64,000 bases of DNA, taken from assembly GCA_041741455.1 (NCBI GenBank), contig JBGSJZ010000094.1, positions 24,291 to 88,290 of the forward strand. Reading direction: 5' to 3'. Positions 25,116 to 34,730 of the stretch are shown here, in pieces. This DNA comes from CALESS01 sp041741455. Its GTDB lineage: Bacteria; Chloroflexota; Anaerolineae; Anaerolineales; Anaerolineaceae. The notes beneath the pieces are model-generated. The model was not told the origin of the DNA and made no database searches. It saw nothing but the letters and a program-made list of their open reading frames with translations. Both the position numbers and the translations under genes were made by a program. Within the stretch, counting starts at the first letter, position 1. Each line of letters opens with the position of its first letter.

Positions 25116-27938
25116 TTACAAGTCCTGTTCAAAACTATCCGGCAGCATCGGGCGCGGTTCCAGCAGTATGCTGGTCATCTTGGCGGCCGGCTGCGGGCGG
25201 GAGAAAATGTAACCCTGAACTTCATCGCACCCTCGGGCGGACAGGAAGTTCAATTGCTGCTCGGTTTCCACCCCCTCGGCAATGGTGCTCAGCCCGAGGA
25301 TGTGTGCCATTGCGATGATGGCCGTGGTGATGGCCGCGTCGTCCGGGTCACTCATTACATCCTGGATGAATGAACGGTCAATCTTGATTGCACTGACTGG
25401 AAAGCGCTTGAGGTAACCCAGTGAGGAATAACTGGTGCCAAAGTCGTCGATGACGATCTTGACGCCCATATTCTTCAATTCGCGCAGGGTGACCACGGTT
25501 TGTTCAAGATCCTGCATGGCCGCAGTTTCGGTAATTTCCAGTTGCAGTAATGAGGCAGGCAGACCAGTTTCGATCAAGATTTTATAGACCAACTTGGCAA
25601 AGTGTGGATCTCTTAACTGGTAGGCGGATAGGTTGACCGCCACCTGGATACCGCGGATGCCCTGATCGGACCAGTTGCGCGCTTGGACGCAGGCGGTACG
25701 CAAGGCCCATTCGCCCAATGGGGCAATCAGCCCGGTCTCTTCCGACAGGGCGATGAATTCGCCCGGCAGGATGGTGCCGCGCACTGGATGCTGCCAGCGC
25801 AACAAGGCCTCCACTGCCACCACCCGGCCACTGTTCATGGAAATTACTGGCTGGTAATAGTTTTCAAACTCCTGGCGTTCCAGCGCCCGACGCAGTTCAG
25901 CTTCCAGTTGGAAGAGTGCCAGCGAACGCGAGTGCATTTCCGTATCGAATACCTGGAAGCGTGCCCGCCCGGCGGATTTGGCCCGGTAGAGTGCGGTATC
26001 GGAATCCCGCAACAAATCTTCCGCCCGGGTGTACTGCTGGTTGGAGATGGTGATGCCCATCGAGGCGGTAATGAAGACATCCTGGCTTTGCAGCGAGAAA
26101 GGCAATGCCAGGTCTTTCAGGATGCGCTCAGCCACCCGGATGGCATCCTGGGGCTCGGTCAGGTCATCCAGCAGAATGGCAAATTCATCTCCGCCCAGCC
26201 GGGCTACCAGGTCTCCCAGCCGCAGGCAGCTTTCCAACCGCCGGGCAGTGATGATCAGCAATTGGTCTCCGGCTGCGTGGCCCAAACTTTCGTTGATCAC
26301 TTTAAAACGATCCAGGTCAAGCAACAGCACGGCCGCCAGGTATTCTGGGTGGCGTCGGCTGCGTTCAACCAACCGGCTTAACTGATCCACAAAGTAAGCC
26401 CGGTTGGGCAGGTGGGTCAGCGGGTCGTGCATGGCATCATGGCGCAGGCGATCTTCAATCCCCTTGCGGGCGGTGATATCGGTCATGGAGCCGGCAATCC
26501 GGTTGGGCTTTTGCCCACCATCGCTGACGGCTATGCCGCGGGTTTGCACCCAGCGGTAAGCGCTGTCGCGATGCAGGATGCGATATTCACACTCCAATTG
26601 GGGCGTATCCCCCCGCAGGTGGGCGTCAATATCGGAGCGCACCCGGTCCACATCTTGCGGGTGGATGCGGCTGAACCAGGCCTGGGGGGTATCAATCGGG
26701 AAGGATTCCTGCTCGCCAAGGATGGCTTTCCAGCGCGGTGAGACATGTAATTTGTTGCTGCGCAGATCCCAGTCCCAGATGCCATCTTTGGCGCCAGCTA
26801 CGGCCAGGGCAAAGCGTTCTTCGCTTTCCACCCGGGCGGATTCGGCTTGCTTACGCTGGGTGATGTCCACCAGCATCAACATGGCGCATGGGCGGCCGTC
26901 AAATTCAATTCTTGTACAGGTCAACTGCAGCCAGATGGGTTGTTCATCAAATGTCAGCGCCTGGTAATCGGACACGCTGCGATCATCACTGAGAGAGTTG
27001 GCTATTTGCTGGCGGACCTGGTCGCGATCGTCTTCGTGAAACCGTTCAAAGATGCATATGTTGGTCGGATTGTCAGTCTCAACGGGGCAATGACAAATTT
27101 TATGAACAGCAGGATTGGAGTACAACACTTCTTCCGCTTGCAGATCATAAATCACGATGCCTTCTTCCAGGTTCTCCACCAGGCTGCGGTAGCGGGCTTC
27201 CGAGCTGGACAGGTCCAAGGTGCGGTTGGCAACCGTTGCCTCCAATTTTTGGACTTGCTTTTTTGCGTTGCGATGCTGGGATGTGGTGAACAGGAAAGTG
27301 GAAAGCATCAACAGGCTGATGGCGCTGATGCCTAAAAGGTTATTGAAAAACTCACGCTGCTCCCCGGCAAAGGCCAGGATCTCCTTCTGGGGTGTGGAAA
27401 GACCGATCGTCCAGGTATCATCCCCCAGGCGCACTGAGGTCCAGGCGGCATATTCCCGCCCAGTTTCCTTTGACCAGACAAACCAGCCCGTGCCTTCTGT
27501 TCGATTCTCCACCGCGTCGATCATCTCAGCGTAATCCGAAGCGCCAAAAGCCTCCTGGAGTTTGAAAATCTCCTGGATCGTTTTCCCCTGATAAGCCTCG
27601 GGAAAATCTGGCCGCTGGTTAAAGATTACTGACTCTTGGTTGTAAATCCAGGCCCGACCGCTGCTTAATACCCGGATGGGTGCAATAAATTGATCCAGTG
27701 CTTCCTGTTCGGCCTGAGCCAGCGACACACCGTTCTCACTCAGCCGATTTTCCAACCAGGATTGGGTTGCCCGGGCTGCGCCTTGTACAATTTGGAATTG
27801 CAGTTCATTCCAGGTGCGCAAGAAGGTTTGGGTGCGTTGTTCGTGATAGTGAAATACACTAATCCACAACACCAGGGTCGTGAAGAAGAAAAGCGTGCCT
27901 GTCAGTATCATGGACCGACTGAATTTTTCTCGAACCAT
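25116..27938 (-). CDS. Membrane GGDEF-EAL c-di-GMP enzyme with double PAS
   Basis: A 940-residue two-pass membrane protein. TM1 lies near residues 12-32, followed by an extracellular Cache-like sensor (to about 215), TM2 near 220-240 and a short coiled coil. Two PAS/PAC modules (starting VENLEEGIVIYDL and AVAGAKDGIWDWDL) precede an intact GGDEF domain (RLGGDEFAIL, with an inhibitory site RLGD five residues before) and an intact EAL domain (EALLRW, DDFGTSYSSL, AEGVET). Both synthesis and breakdown of cyclic-di-GMP are therefore possible. ATG 27938 has GGGGAG upstream. It follows two sensor kinases on the same strand. Confidence 0.93.
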   Translation of the reverse strand: MVREKFSRSMILTGTLFFFTTLVLWISVFHYHEQRTQTFLRTWNELQFQIVQGAARATQSWLENRLSENGVSLAQAEQEALDQFIAPIRVLSSGRAWIYNQESVIFNQRPDFPEAYQGKTIQEIFKLQEAFGASDYAEMIDAVENRTEGTGWFVWSKETGREYAAWTSVRLGDDTWTIGLSTPQKEILAFAGEQREFFNNLLGISAISLLMLSTFLFTTSQHRNAKKQVQKLEATVANRTLDLSSSEARYRSLVENLEEGIVIYDLQAEEVLYSNPAVHKICHCPVETDNPTNICIFERFHEDDRDQVRQQIANSLSDDRSVSDYQALTFDEQPIWLQLTCTRIEFDGRPCAMLMLVDITQRKQAESARVESEERFALAVAGAKDGIWDWDLRSNKLHVSPRWKAILGEQESFPIDTPQAWFSRIHPQDVDRVRSDIDAHLRGDTPQLECEYRILHRDSAYRWVQTRGIAVSDGGQKPNRIAGSMTDITARKGIEDRLRHDAMHDPLTHLPNRAYFVDQLSRLVERSRRHPEYLAAVLLLDLDRFKVINESLGHAAGDQLLIITARRLESCLRLGDLVARLGGDEFAILLDDLTEPQDAIRVAERILKDLALPFSLQSQDVFITASMGITISNQQYTRAEDLLRDSDTALYRAKSAGRARFQVFDTEMHSRSLALFQLEAELRRALERQEFENYYQPVISMNSGRVVAVEALLRWQHPVRGTILPGEFIALSEETGLIAPLGEWALRTACVQARNWSDQGIRGIQVAVNLSAYQLRDPHFAKLVYKILIETGLPASLLQLEITETAAMQDLEQTVVTLRELKNMGVKIVIDDFGTSYSSLGYLKRFPVSAIKIDRSFIQDVMSDPDDAAITTAIIAMAHILGLSTIAEGVETEQQLNFLSARGCDEVQGYIFSRPQPAAKMTSILLEPRPMLPDSFEQDL

Positions 27939-28165
27939 GCTCCCCTGCTCCTCTTGTAATGAAGTAGACAGCAGTGATTGGGAGTGATAATGTGTGGACA
28001 CAAGATCACTTCCCGCGCCCCATGCCATTTGGGTGTGGCTGGCAGCAGTGTCATCACTCCTCTTGGTTACAAGATTCGTGCGAGCTTCTGGACTGCCATA
28101 TGAGGTTTGGGTTGTTAAGCTGCACTTCGGCAGCGAAATACCAAGATTATGGATCTATTGTTGTA

Positions 28166-30091
28166 TTAATCTTCTGCCAGAGGGAAGACCACCGTAAAGG
28201 TGCTGCCCTGTCCGGGGGTGGAATCGACCCAGATTCTTCCCTGGTGGTTCTCAACAATGGATTTGACAATTGCCAGTCCCAATCCTGTGCCGGGTTGATC
28301 TGCGTGAACGTTGGAGGCCCGATAGAACTTGTCGAAAATATACGGCAAATCGGTCGGCGGTATGCCGATCCCGGAATCCGTCACCTGGAAGATCACCTGG
28401 TTTTGCTCCACCCCGCAGCGGATGCGGATGATGCCCAGATTGGTGGTGTACTTGATCGCATTGTCGATCAAGTTATCCACGACCGAACGGATTTGCACCG
28501 GATTGGCAAAAATCAGTGGGAAATCGCTGGAAAAATCCAGCGAGACCGTCAGGTTCTTCTCCTGGCTGCGGCGGGAGAGATTGTCCACCGCAAAGCGGAT
28601 CAACTGATCCAGGGCTACCCGCTCCTTGCGACTGTCAAACCCGGCTTCGATCCGCCCCAGGTTCAGCAGGTCATCCACCAGGCTGGTGATGTTATGCACA
28701 GAAATTTGCACCCGGTGTAAAAATTCCCGCTGCATTTCGCTCAACGGTCCGATACGCTCAATCAACTCGGCATAACCCAAAATGGCAGTCAGTGGTGAGC
28801 GCAGGTCGTGGGAAACCGTGCTGACAAAATCGCTCTTGATGTGGTCCAGTTTCTTCAGGTAGGTGATATCATGCAGGGTGATGGCCCGCCCGACACCAGG
28901 GATGGAGGCGATGCGCGCACTGAAAACTCGCCCATCATCCAGACTGACTTCCACCCGGTTGGCCAGCCGCCCGGTGGTGGACCCAAGCAGCTCCTTCAAC
29001 TCAGGCTGGGGAAAATATTGAGTAAATGGCTGCCCGACGATACCGCTGAGCGGCAGGTTGAAAGCCATCAGCGCTACCTGGTTAACCAAAACCAGGCGCA
29101 TGTCCTTATCCACCACCACCACTCCATCTTGGATATGGGCGATGACGGTTTCCAGCTTCTGCCGTTCCTGGATGGAATGAATGTAAAGCCGAGCGTTTTC
29201 AATGGCCAGCACAGCGTAATCGGCCAGGGTCGAAAGTACTTTGACGTCCCGTTCCTTGAAGGGTGTGTTCTGCCGGCGGTTGTCGACGCCCAGTACCCCG
29301 ATGCTGCGGCCTTTCAATTGCAGCGGCACATACACCAGCGAATGCACCAGGTAGGAGGTTTTGATCTTCTGCGGGGTTTGTTCGTCCACCAGCACCGGTT
29401 GGCCGGTGCGGACGGCCGTGCCAGCCAGGGTATCCTGGACGGGCAGGCGGAAGGTGCGGACGAAATCTTCCTGGAAGTTGCGGGCTGCCCGCATGTACAA
29501 CTCGCCGCTTTTTTCGTCCATCAGCAGCAGGCTGCCTTCTTCGGCCCGGGTCAGCTTGACAGCAGCTTCCACTACAGATGTCAGCACTCCGTCCAGGTCC
29601 AGCGAGGAGGCAATTTGCCGGCCAAGCTGCGCCAGGGCAGTCATCTCATCCACCTGGCTTTGCAGTGAGGTCGTCATCTTTTTGGTTTCTTGTAAGCCCC
29701 ATTCCCGACGCCGTCGGACTCGTTCCAGGCTCAGGTTGATGGCGTTCAAAATATCTTCACCACGCAAGGGAAGACACAAATAATCGTTAATCCCGATTCG
29801 CATGGCTTTTTTAAGCGTTTCCGGATTTTCGGTATAAACGAACAGAATTACCGCCATGGATGGAATCTGGCGCAGGATCTCAGCGGAAAAATCCAATCCA
29901 TTTCCGTCGCTCAACTGTTCAGCAATCACCAGCAGGTTGGGGGTGCTGCTGGAAAGGAGGTTGCGAGCGCTGGCGCAATCCGGTGCGGACTGGATGCTGG
30001 CGTTGGTGGCGCGCAGAACCCGTTCCAGCAGCAGGCTAATCTGGGCGTCGGACACCACAAGCAGGATGGATTCATTGGAGGATGATACCAT
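28166..30091 (-). CDS. Hybrid sensor histidine kinase with a phosphorylation-blind receiver
   Basis: A 641-residue soluble kinase: receiver-like domain (about residues 8-125), coiled coil, GAF (about 155-300), PAS (about 310-405), HisKA with SHDLRSPLTAI, and HATPase_c with DNAIKY, DSGIGIPP and GTGLGLAIVKS. The kinase core looks active. In the receiver the phospho-acceptor Asp is replaced (PNLLVIAEQLSDG) and the conserved Lys before Pro is Leu (DYLCLPLRGED). ATG 30091 is preferred because AGGAAGG lies 6 bases upstream; TTG 30097 is in frame. The upstream kinase-like gene ends 2 bases before, so the pair is translated together. Confidence 0.88.
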   Translation of the reverse strand: MVSSSNESILLVVSDAQISLLLERVLRATNASIQSAPDCASARNLLSSSTPNLLVIAEQLSDGNGLDFSAEILRQIPSMAVILFVYTENPETLKKAMRIGINDYLCLPLRGEDILNAINLSLERVRRRREWGLQETKKMTTSLQSQVDEMTALAQLGRQIASSLDLDGVLTSVVEAAVKLTRAEEGSLLLMDEKSGELYMRAARNFQEDFVRTFRLPVQDTLAGTAVRTGQPVLVDEQTPQKIKTSYLVHSLVYVPLQLKGRSIGVLGVDNRRQNTPFKERDVKVLSTLADYAVLAIENARLYIHSIQERQKLETVIAHIQDGVVVVDKDMRLVLVNQVALMAFNLPLSGIVGQPFTQYFPQPELKELLGSTTGRLANRVEVSLDDGRVFSARIASIPGVGRAITLHDITYLKKLDHIKSDFVSTVSHDLRSPLTAILGYAELIERIGPLSEMQREFLHRVQISVHNITSLVDDLLNLGRIEAGFDSRKERVALDQLIRFAVDNLSRRSQEKNLTVSLDFSSDFPLIFANPVQIRSVVDNLIDNAIKYTTNLGIIRIRCGVEQNQVIFQVTDSGIGIPPTDLPYIFDKFYRASNVHADQPGTGLGLAIVKSIVENHQGRIWVDSTPGQGSTFTVVFPLAED

Positions 30092-30093
30092 TT

Positions 30094-31764
30094 TCAACCT
30101 TCCTGGAGAGGCATCATGGGCAGAGTAAAGTAGAAGCGACTTCCCTGGTTTGGTTTGGTTTCAACCCAAATCTTCCCATTAAAGCGCAAGACGATATCGC
30201 GGGCCAAACTTAACCGAATGCCCAGGCCACCAAACCGTTGCTGTTGATCTTTCTCCGGCTCAAATCCAGCTTCAAAAATCCGGGCGGCCTGTTGGACCGC
30301 CATGCCCCGTCCGGTGTCGCTGACACAAATCAGAGCAGATTTTTCTGTGGTCTTTTCCAGATGGACCCAGACCCGGCCCCCAGTGTTGCAGAAACGAATG
30401 GCATTGCTGATCAGGCAATCCAGCACCTGGGCCACCTGGGTTGGGTGGGCGGCTGCCAGGATAATCTCCTGGGGTAGGTCGGTGGTAAGAGTCAGGCCGC
30501 TAGCCTGGGCGATCGGTAAAAATCGATTGACCGACTGGCGCACCGCCCCGTTCAAATTGGCAGAACTGGCGGAGGGGGTCAGCTGACCGGGCGTCAAAGG
30601 ATGGATCGATCCGCTGACTGCTGCGATATGGTTCAACTGGTTTTGCACACTGGTCAGTAATTGGCGTTGCTGCATATTCCAGCGAGCGCTCGGGTCCTGT
30701 GCCAGTTTTTCCAATGCTTCCACCCCCAGGTTCACCGATGGTTGAAGTTCGGATTTAACAATCTGTAAGATTTCGTTGTCAACCCGCTCGCCCATCTGGG
30801 CGTTTTCTGCCATCACCTGCAAGGAGCGGGCGCGCTCTTCCACGGCCCGAAACAGACGCGCATTCATTAATGAAATGGATGCATAATCCGCAACCGCTTC
30901 CAGTAGGTTTTGTTCGCTCTGGCTGAATGCAGTGGCTGCCTGGCGCATCATCACCAGCAGGCCAATGATTTGCTTTTGCACGCGGGTCGGCATGATCAGG
31001 GCGGATTGCCCCAACGAGGAAATTTTGAAACGTTTGAGTGGATCACCATGGATGGTCAACGCCTCGCCGGACATGGCCACCAATGAACTGATGCCATCAT
31101 CCCAGGGTTGGTTCAGCCGGTTCGCCAGGGAAGGCGGCAAGCCTTTCTGGGCAGCCAGAACGAAATTTTTCTGGTTATTATCCCGCAGCAGGAACCAGCC
31201 GAGGTCCGACCGGGTGATTTTGAGGCTGCCTTCCAGGATCTTTCCGAACAACAAGCTTTGATCGGTGATCGAGGTGACGGCCTTGCCAATCCCAAAAATG
31301 GCAGTCAGTTCGCGCACCCGTGCCTGCAGCTCTTGGTTGGCCTGTTGCAGTTGGCCAGCCAGTTGATTGCGCTCCCGGCGCTCGTGTACCTGGCGCAGCA
31401 CCCGCTCCACCGCGTTGATGATCTCTGGCTCGCGCGCCGGCCAGATCAGATAATCCGCCGCGCCGAGCCGAAAGGCCTGGATCACATCATTTTCATTACC
31501 CTTGGTGGTCATTACGATCACCGGGGTGGATATTTGTTGGGAGGAGAGTGCTACCAGCAGATCTTTACCACTCAAACCGGGCAGGTTCAGGCTGGCCAGC
31601 ACCACATCCGGTGATAGCTGGATGATTTTTGCGACAGCGCTGTTGGCATCGTTGACCACATTGGTCTGGTAACCGTTCGATTGCAGCGTTTGACGACCGA
31701 TGATATCCGCAGTCATCGGGTCGTTTTCCACAATCAATATTCGGTCACGCACACTTGCCATCAC
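30094..31764 (-). CDS. Receiver-GAF-HATPase protein lacking both phospho-acceptors
   Basis: A 556-residue protein: receiver-like domain (about residues 8-125), coiled coil, GAF (about 150-310), a helical dimerisation region and HATPase_c (SNAIRF, DTGRGM, GGLGIRLSLARDIV). The receiver keeps the acidic pair (VENDP), but the acceptor Asp is Ser (DVVLASLNLPG) and the conserved Lys is Trp (DYLIWPAR). In the helical region the expected SHELRTP is VKSELQP, so no phospho-accepting His is present. It may be a pseudokinase that senses and binds ATP, or a partner of the next kinase. Start GTG 31764 or ATG 31761; there is no ribosome site and the promoter is directly adjacent. Confidence 0.85.
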   Translation of the reverse strand: MMASVRDRILIVENDPMTADIIGRQTLQSNGYQTNVVNDANSAVAKIIQLSPDVVLASLNLPGLSGKDLLVALSSQQISTPVIVMTTKGNENDVIQAFRLGAADYLIWPAREPEIINAVERVLRQVHERRERNQLAGQLQQANQELQARVRELTAIFGIGKAVTSITDQSLLFGKILEGSLKITRSDLGWFLLRDNNQKNFVLAAQKGLPPSLANRLNQPWDDGISSLVAMSGEALTIHGDPLKRFKISSLGQSALIMPTRVQKQIIGLLVMMRQAATAFSQSEQNLLEAVADYASISLMNARLFRAVEERARSLQVMAENAQMGERVDNEILQIVKSELQPSVNLGVEALEKLAQDPSARWNMQQRQLLTSVQNQLNHIAAVSGSIHPLTPGQLTPSASSANLNGAVRQSVNRFLPIAQASGLTLTTDLPQEIILAAAHPTQVAQVLDCLISNAIRFCNTGGRVWVHLEKTTEKSALICVSDTGRGMAVQQAARIFEAGFEPEKDQQQRFGGLGIRLSLARDIVLRFNGKIWVETKPNQGSRFYFTLPMMPLQEG

Positions 31765-31771
31765 GATAATA

Positions 31772-31800
31772 ATGATAGCATGAATAAAGAAAAATGACAG
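31772..31800 (-). promoter_or_regulatory. Promoter giving a probable leaderless mRNA for the blind kinase pair
   Basis: On the minus strand CTGTCA (31795-31800), 17-base spacer, TATCAT (31772-31777), then exactly seven bases to GTG 31764. Transcription would begin at the start codon. No Shine-Dalgarno sequence is seen. Confidence 0.55.
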
Positions 31801-31833
31801 ATTCTGTAGGGCAGATGTAGAGTCAATTTAGAA

Positions 31834-31874
31834 AAATCAGCCACCCTTTCTCCATCGGAAAGGGTGGCTGATTT
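31834..31874 (-). terminator. Terminator of the LamG-like lipoprotein gene
   Basis: A perfect 17-bp stem (31834-31850 with 31858-31874, loop of 7). On the minus strand it is followed by a T-rich tract (TTTTTCT). Confidence 0.85.
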
Positions 31875-31903
31875 GTTTTAAAAATGATCTGGCTGGCACA
31901 GCC

Positions 31904-32869
31904 TTAAGGCGTTGGATTCTCCCAGTAACTGAGTTCATCCACGGAGATGGTCAGGTTGTCTGTCTCGCGGGCATAAACGAACAGGCCAAAGTTGCCGCTG
32001 CTAAACTGGGTGTCCTTGGCTTCGCCGAGCAGCACACCGTTCACATAGACGAGCAGGCGGCTGCCAACAGCCATCAACCCCAGGCGGTTGGTTTGGTTGG
32101 CCCCAGCCTTGATGGCTGTGCTGGCTGTGTATTCAATCAGGTTGGTCATCGTGCCTTTGGGCAGGGTTTCACCATCCCACTTGCGCAGGAAGTAGCGCCC
32201 GTCACAGGTCAGGCCCACCAGGTAACCCTGGTTCGGATCGCTTGGTTCCGGCACGCGGGTGATAAAGCCATACTGGTCATTGCCGGTGCAGGTCCCGACT
32301 TTAACAGTCATTTCCAGGTAGAAATCCGTCAATTCCGGCCAACTCAAGCGCCAGCCGTTGATCGGTTCCAGTCCTGTCAGCACCAGGTTGCCTTCTTTGA
32401 ACTCGATGGCGGTGTACTTGTCGCTTCCGGTCGGCCAGTTGTTGTCGTTATCCATCGTATCCCGCCAGGCCGGATTGCCCAGCCGGGTGCGCGGATCGCC
32501 AGCCACAGTGGTGGGTGTGGGTCCCTGGGGTGTGGCTGTCGGAACAGCTGTGGCAGTCGGTTCAGCCGTGGCGGTCGGTGGAACGCTGGTTGCGGTCGGT
32601 GGAACAGCCGTGGGCGAGACTACTTGGGTCGGATCAGGGGTGGCTGTCACGACAATGATGGTTGGCGTTGCCGGTAGGCTGGTCTGAGTCGGCAGAGGTT
32701 TGGGTACATCTGTCGGAAAGACCCCGGCCTGGCCGGTGGTTGTCGGCATGGCCGTCAACATTTCCGCAACTTTGGTCGCCAGCTCAGCATCATCCGGAGG
32801 GGCGCCGCCCGTACCGCAGGCGGAAAGCAACAGGGTTGCTAATATCATCAGGGCAAAGAGCTTTTTCAT
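31904..32869 (-). CDS. Lipoprotein with Thr/Pro linker and concanavalin-like domain
   Basis: A 321-residue surface lipoprotein. The signal ends in LLSAC (Cys18). A Pro/Thr/Ala-rich linker covers about residues 40-120 with repeats of PTATxVPPTAT type, and the C-terminal 190 residues form a beta-sandwich of the LamG/DUF1080-like kind (FKEGNLVLTGLEP, GYLVGLTCDGRYFLRKWDG, NRLGLMAVGSRLLVYVNGVLLGE, GNFGLFVYARE). That domain often binds carbohydrate; the ligand is unknown. GGAGG lies 7 bases before ATG. Confidence 0.82.
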   Translation of the reverse strand: MKKLFALMILATLLLSACGTGGAPPDDAELATKVAEMLTAMPTTTGQAGVFPTDVPKPLPTQTSLPATPTIIVVTATPDPTQVVSPTAVPPTATSVPPTATAEPTATAVPTATPQGPTPTTVAGDPRTRLGNPAWRDTMDNDNNWPTGSDKYTAIEFKEGNLVLTGLEPINGWRLSWPELTDFYLEMTVKVGTCTGNDQYGFITRVPEPSDPNQGYLVGLTCDGRYFLRKWDGETLPKGTMTNLIEYTASTAIKAGANQTNRLGLMAVGSRLLVYVNGVLLGEAKDTQFSSGNFGLFVYARETDNLTISVDELSYWENPTP

Positions 32870-32956
32870 TTACTTTCCTCCATACATGAATCAGCAGGAT
32901 AAGATGGAATCAAATCCTACCTTTTTATGACGCTTGCCAGTGTCTGCAAGTTCCCA

Positions 32957-33442
32957 TCAGGCCTTGTAACCGATCTGGCGCAGGAAGTTTTTGCGCCAGG
33001 CAATGTCAGCTTCCTGTTCGATGCCCTTGGGTTTCTGGCCTTCGACAATGCCGAGGATGCCGCGCCCGCTGCCAGTATCGGCCAGGATCACCTCAGTTTC
33101 ATTGGCGGTGGCGCAGAAAATCCCCGCCACTTCCGGCACCGCTTTAATCGCATTCAGCACATTGATCGGAAAGAAACCTGGTCCGAGAAAGACAATGAAC
33201 GAGTGTCCAGCACTGATGCTCAGAGCATTCTTCTTTGCCAGTTCGATCATCTCCGGGTCGGTCCCGCTCCAGCGTACCAGGCACATGCCGGAAGCCTCGC
33301 AGAAGGCCAGGCCGAAGCGGATGCCCGGCACACTGTTGACCAACGCTTCGTGGATGTCTTCCACAGTTTTAATGAAATGGCTTTGTCCGAGGATGAAATT
33401 GATCTCCTCCGGTTTTTCGATCTTGATGCTCAGTAGTTCCAT
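32957..33442 (-). CDS. Adenosine-specific kinase family protein
   Basis: A 161-residue protein that matches the archaeal/bacterial adenosine-specific kinase family through most of its length: GQSHFIKTVEDIHEALV, GIRFGLAFCEASG, AGHSFIVFL, PINVLNAIKAVPEVAGIFCATANETEV and GRGILGIVEG. The name comes from one archaeal structure-based assignment, so the in vivo reaction is uncertain. GGAGG precedes ATG. Mono-cistronic as far as can be seen. Confidence 0.88.
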   Translation of the reverse strand: MELLSIKIEKPEEINFILGQSHFIKTVEDIHEALVNSVPGIRFGLAFCEASGMCLVRWSGTDPEMIELAKKNALSISAGHSFIVFLGPGFFPINVLNAIKAVPEVAGIFCATANETEVILADTGSGRGILGIVEGQKPKGIEQEADIAWRKNFLRQIGYKA

Positions 33443-33559
33443 GGTTCCTCCGAATTAATTATTCTCTCGCGATTATAGCCTGAAACTTTAGAAATTCAAT
33501 CAAGTTGGGGTACAATACAGGCCACAGTAGCAAAATTAGTGATAAATGATCTTAAAAAA

Positions 33560-33581
33560 TTCTCCGCGTCTCTCCGCGGTA
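33560..33581. repeat. CTCCGCG array
   Basis: TTCTCCGCG TCTCTCCGCGG directly upstream of rnz; a short member of the CACGGAGG family. Confidence 0.4.
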
Positions 33582-33599
33582 TAGAAGGATCTCAACCTC

Positions 33600-34517
33600 T
33601 TGTTCGAAATTGTCTTCCTCGGCACCTCTGCCTCCGCCCCTTCCGCCCATCGCAATCTTCCCGCTTCCATAGTCAAGCATGATGAATACCGCTTCCTGGT
33701 AGATTGTGGCGAAGGCACCCAGCGCCAGATTTTACAATCCGGCATCGGTTTCAAGCGCCTTAACCGCATCCTGATCACCCATGGTCACCTGGATCACATC
33801 CTCGGTTTGGCTGGGCTATTATCTACCTACATGCGCTGGGAGACGATCGACGAATTGGAGATCTTTGGTGGCAAGGCAGCCCTGGAACGCATTCACGACC
33901 TGTTGTACGACGTGGTTCTGCGTGGGGCCACATCTCCCATGCCGATCCACCTGCGACCCATCTCCACCGGGACTGTGTTTGAGACAACTGATTTTTCGAT
34001 CAAGTCCTTTCCCGTCCAGCACCGCGGGTCGGATTGCCTGGGCTTTGTCTTTGAAGAAAAGGGGCACCGCCCCTTCCTGCCGGAAAAAGCCGAGGCCCTG
34101 GGCATCCCGCAGGGTCCGCTGCGCCGGGACCTGGTAGCTGGTCTGCCCGTCCAGTTGGCGGATGGTCGTACCATCCGGGCAGACGAGGTGCTTGGCGAGT
34201 ATAAGCCTGGCACCCGCTTGGTCTATATTGGCGATACAGGCGAGGTGGATAGCCTGGTTGAGGTTTGCAAGAGAGCCGATGGCTTGGTGTGTGAGGCGAC
34301 CTACCTGGATGCTGAAGCTGATATGGCCAAACAGTTTGCCCACCTGACAGCTCGTCAGGCGGCTGATCTGGCCAAACGCGCCGGTGTAGAGAAGTTGATC
34401 CTGACTCATATCTCGCGGCGCTATCGCGAAAAAGAAGTGATCGCCGAGGCGCAGTCCGTCTTCCCCGGTGCCATCGTCGCCCGCGATTTTGACACTTTCC
34501 AGATCAAGCGAGAGTAG
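33600..34517 (+). CDS. rnz: Ribonuclease Z
   Basis: A 305-residue tRNA 3'-processing endonuclease of the MBL superfamily. The N-terminus FEIVFLGTSASAPS, the metal site THGHLDHILG (residues 60-69), the exosite/His region PVQHRGSDCLGF, GDTG and the C-terminal HIS in ILTHISRRY are all present. The start is TTG 33600; GAAGGA lies about 14 bases upstream and no ATG fits. Since neither tRNA in this window encodes a full CCA, this enzyme should act on them before CCA addition. Confidence 0.94.
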   Translation: MFEIVFLGTSASAPSAHRNLPASIVKHDEYRFLVDCGEGTQRQILQSGIGFKRLNRILITHGHLDHILGLAGLLSTYMRWETIDELEIFGGKAALERIHDLLYDVVLRGATSPMPIHLRPISTGTVFETTDFSIKSFPVQHRGSDCLGFVFEEKGHRPFLPEKAEALGIPQGPLRRDLVAGLPVQLADGRTIRADEVLGEYKPGTRLVYIGDTGEVDSLVEVCKRADGLVCEATYLDAEADMAKQFAHLTARQAADLAKRAGVEKLILTHISRRYREKEVIAEAQSVFPGAIVARDFDTFQIKRE

Positions 34518-34529
34518 AAAGTATTTCCC

Positions 34530-34551
34530 GTAGTCACGACGTAAGTCGTGT
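34530..34551. repeat. GTAGT(A/C)ACGACGTNAGTCGT palindrome, copy 1
   Basis: GTAGTCACGACGTAAGTCGT: ACGAC (34536-34540) pairs with GTCGT (34545-34549). A second copy with the same core lies at 37840-37860. Both sit at the ends of spacers that flank the beta-helix gene. Confidence 0.5.
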
Positions 34552-34730
34552 GAATTGATTTCCGAGTGCCATACCTCACAAGTGCATGACACTTTTTTCT
34601 ACGATTGTTGTGGGACCTTGTTCAATTCAACCAAATTCCCTCAAATTGGGTGTTTAAAACCCTGTCTTTTTATTGTATAGTATTAGCAAACCCCTTCATA
34701 AAAAGACAACTGAGCAGAAAGGATCCATCC

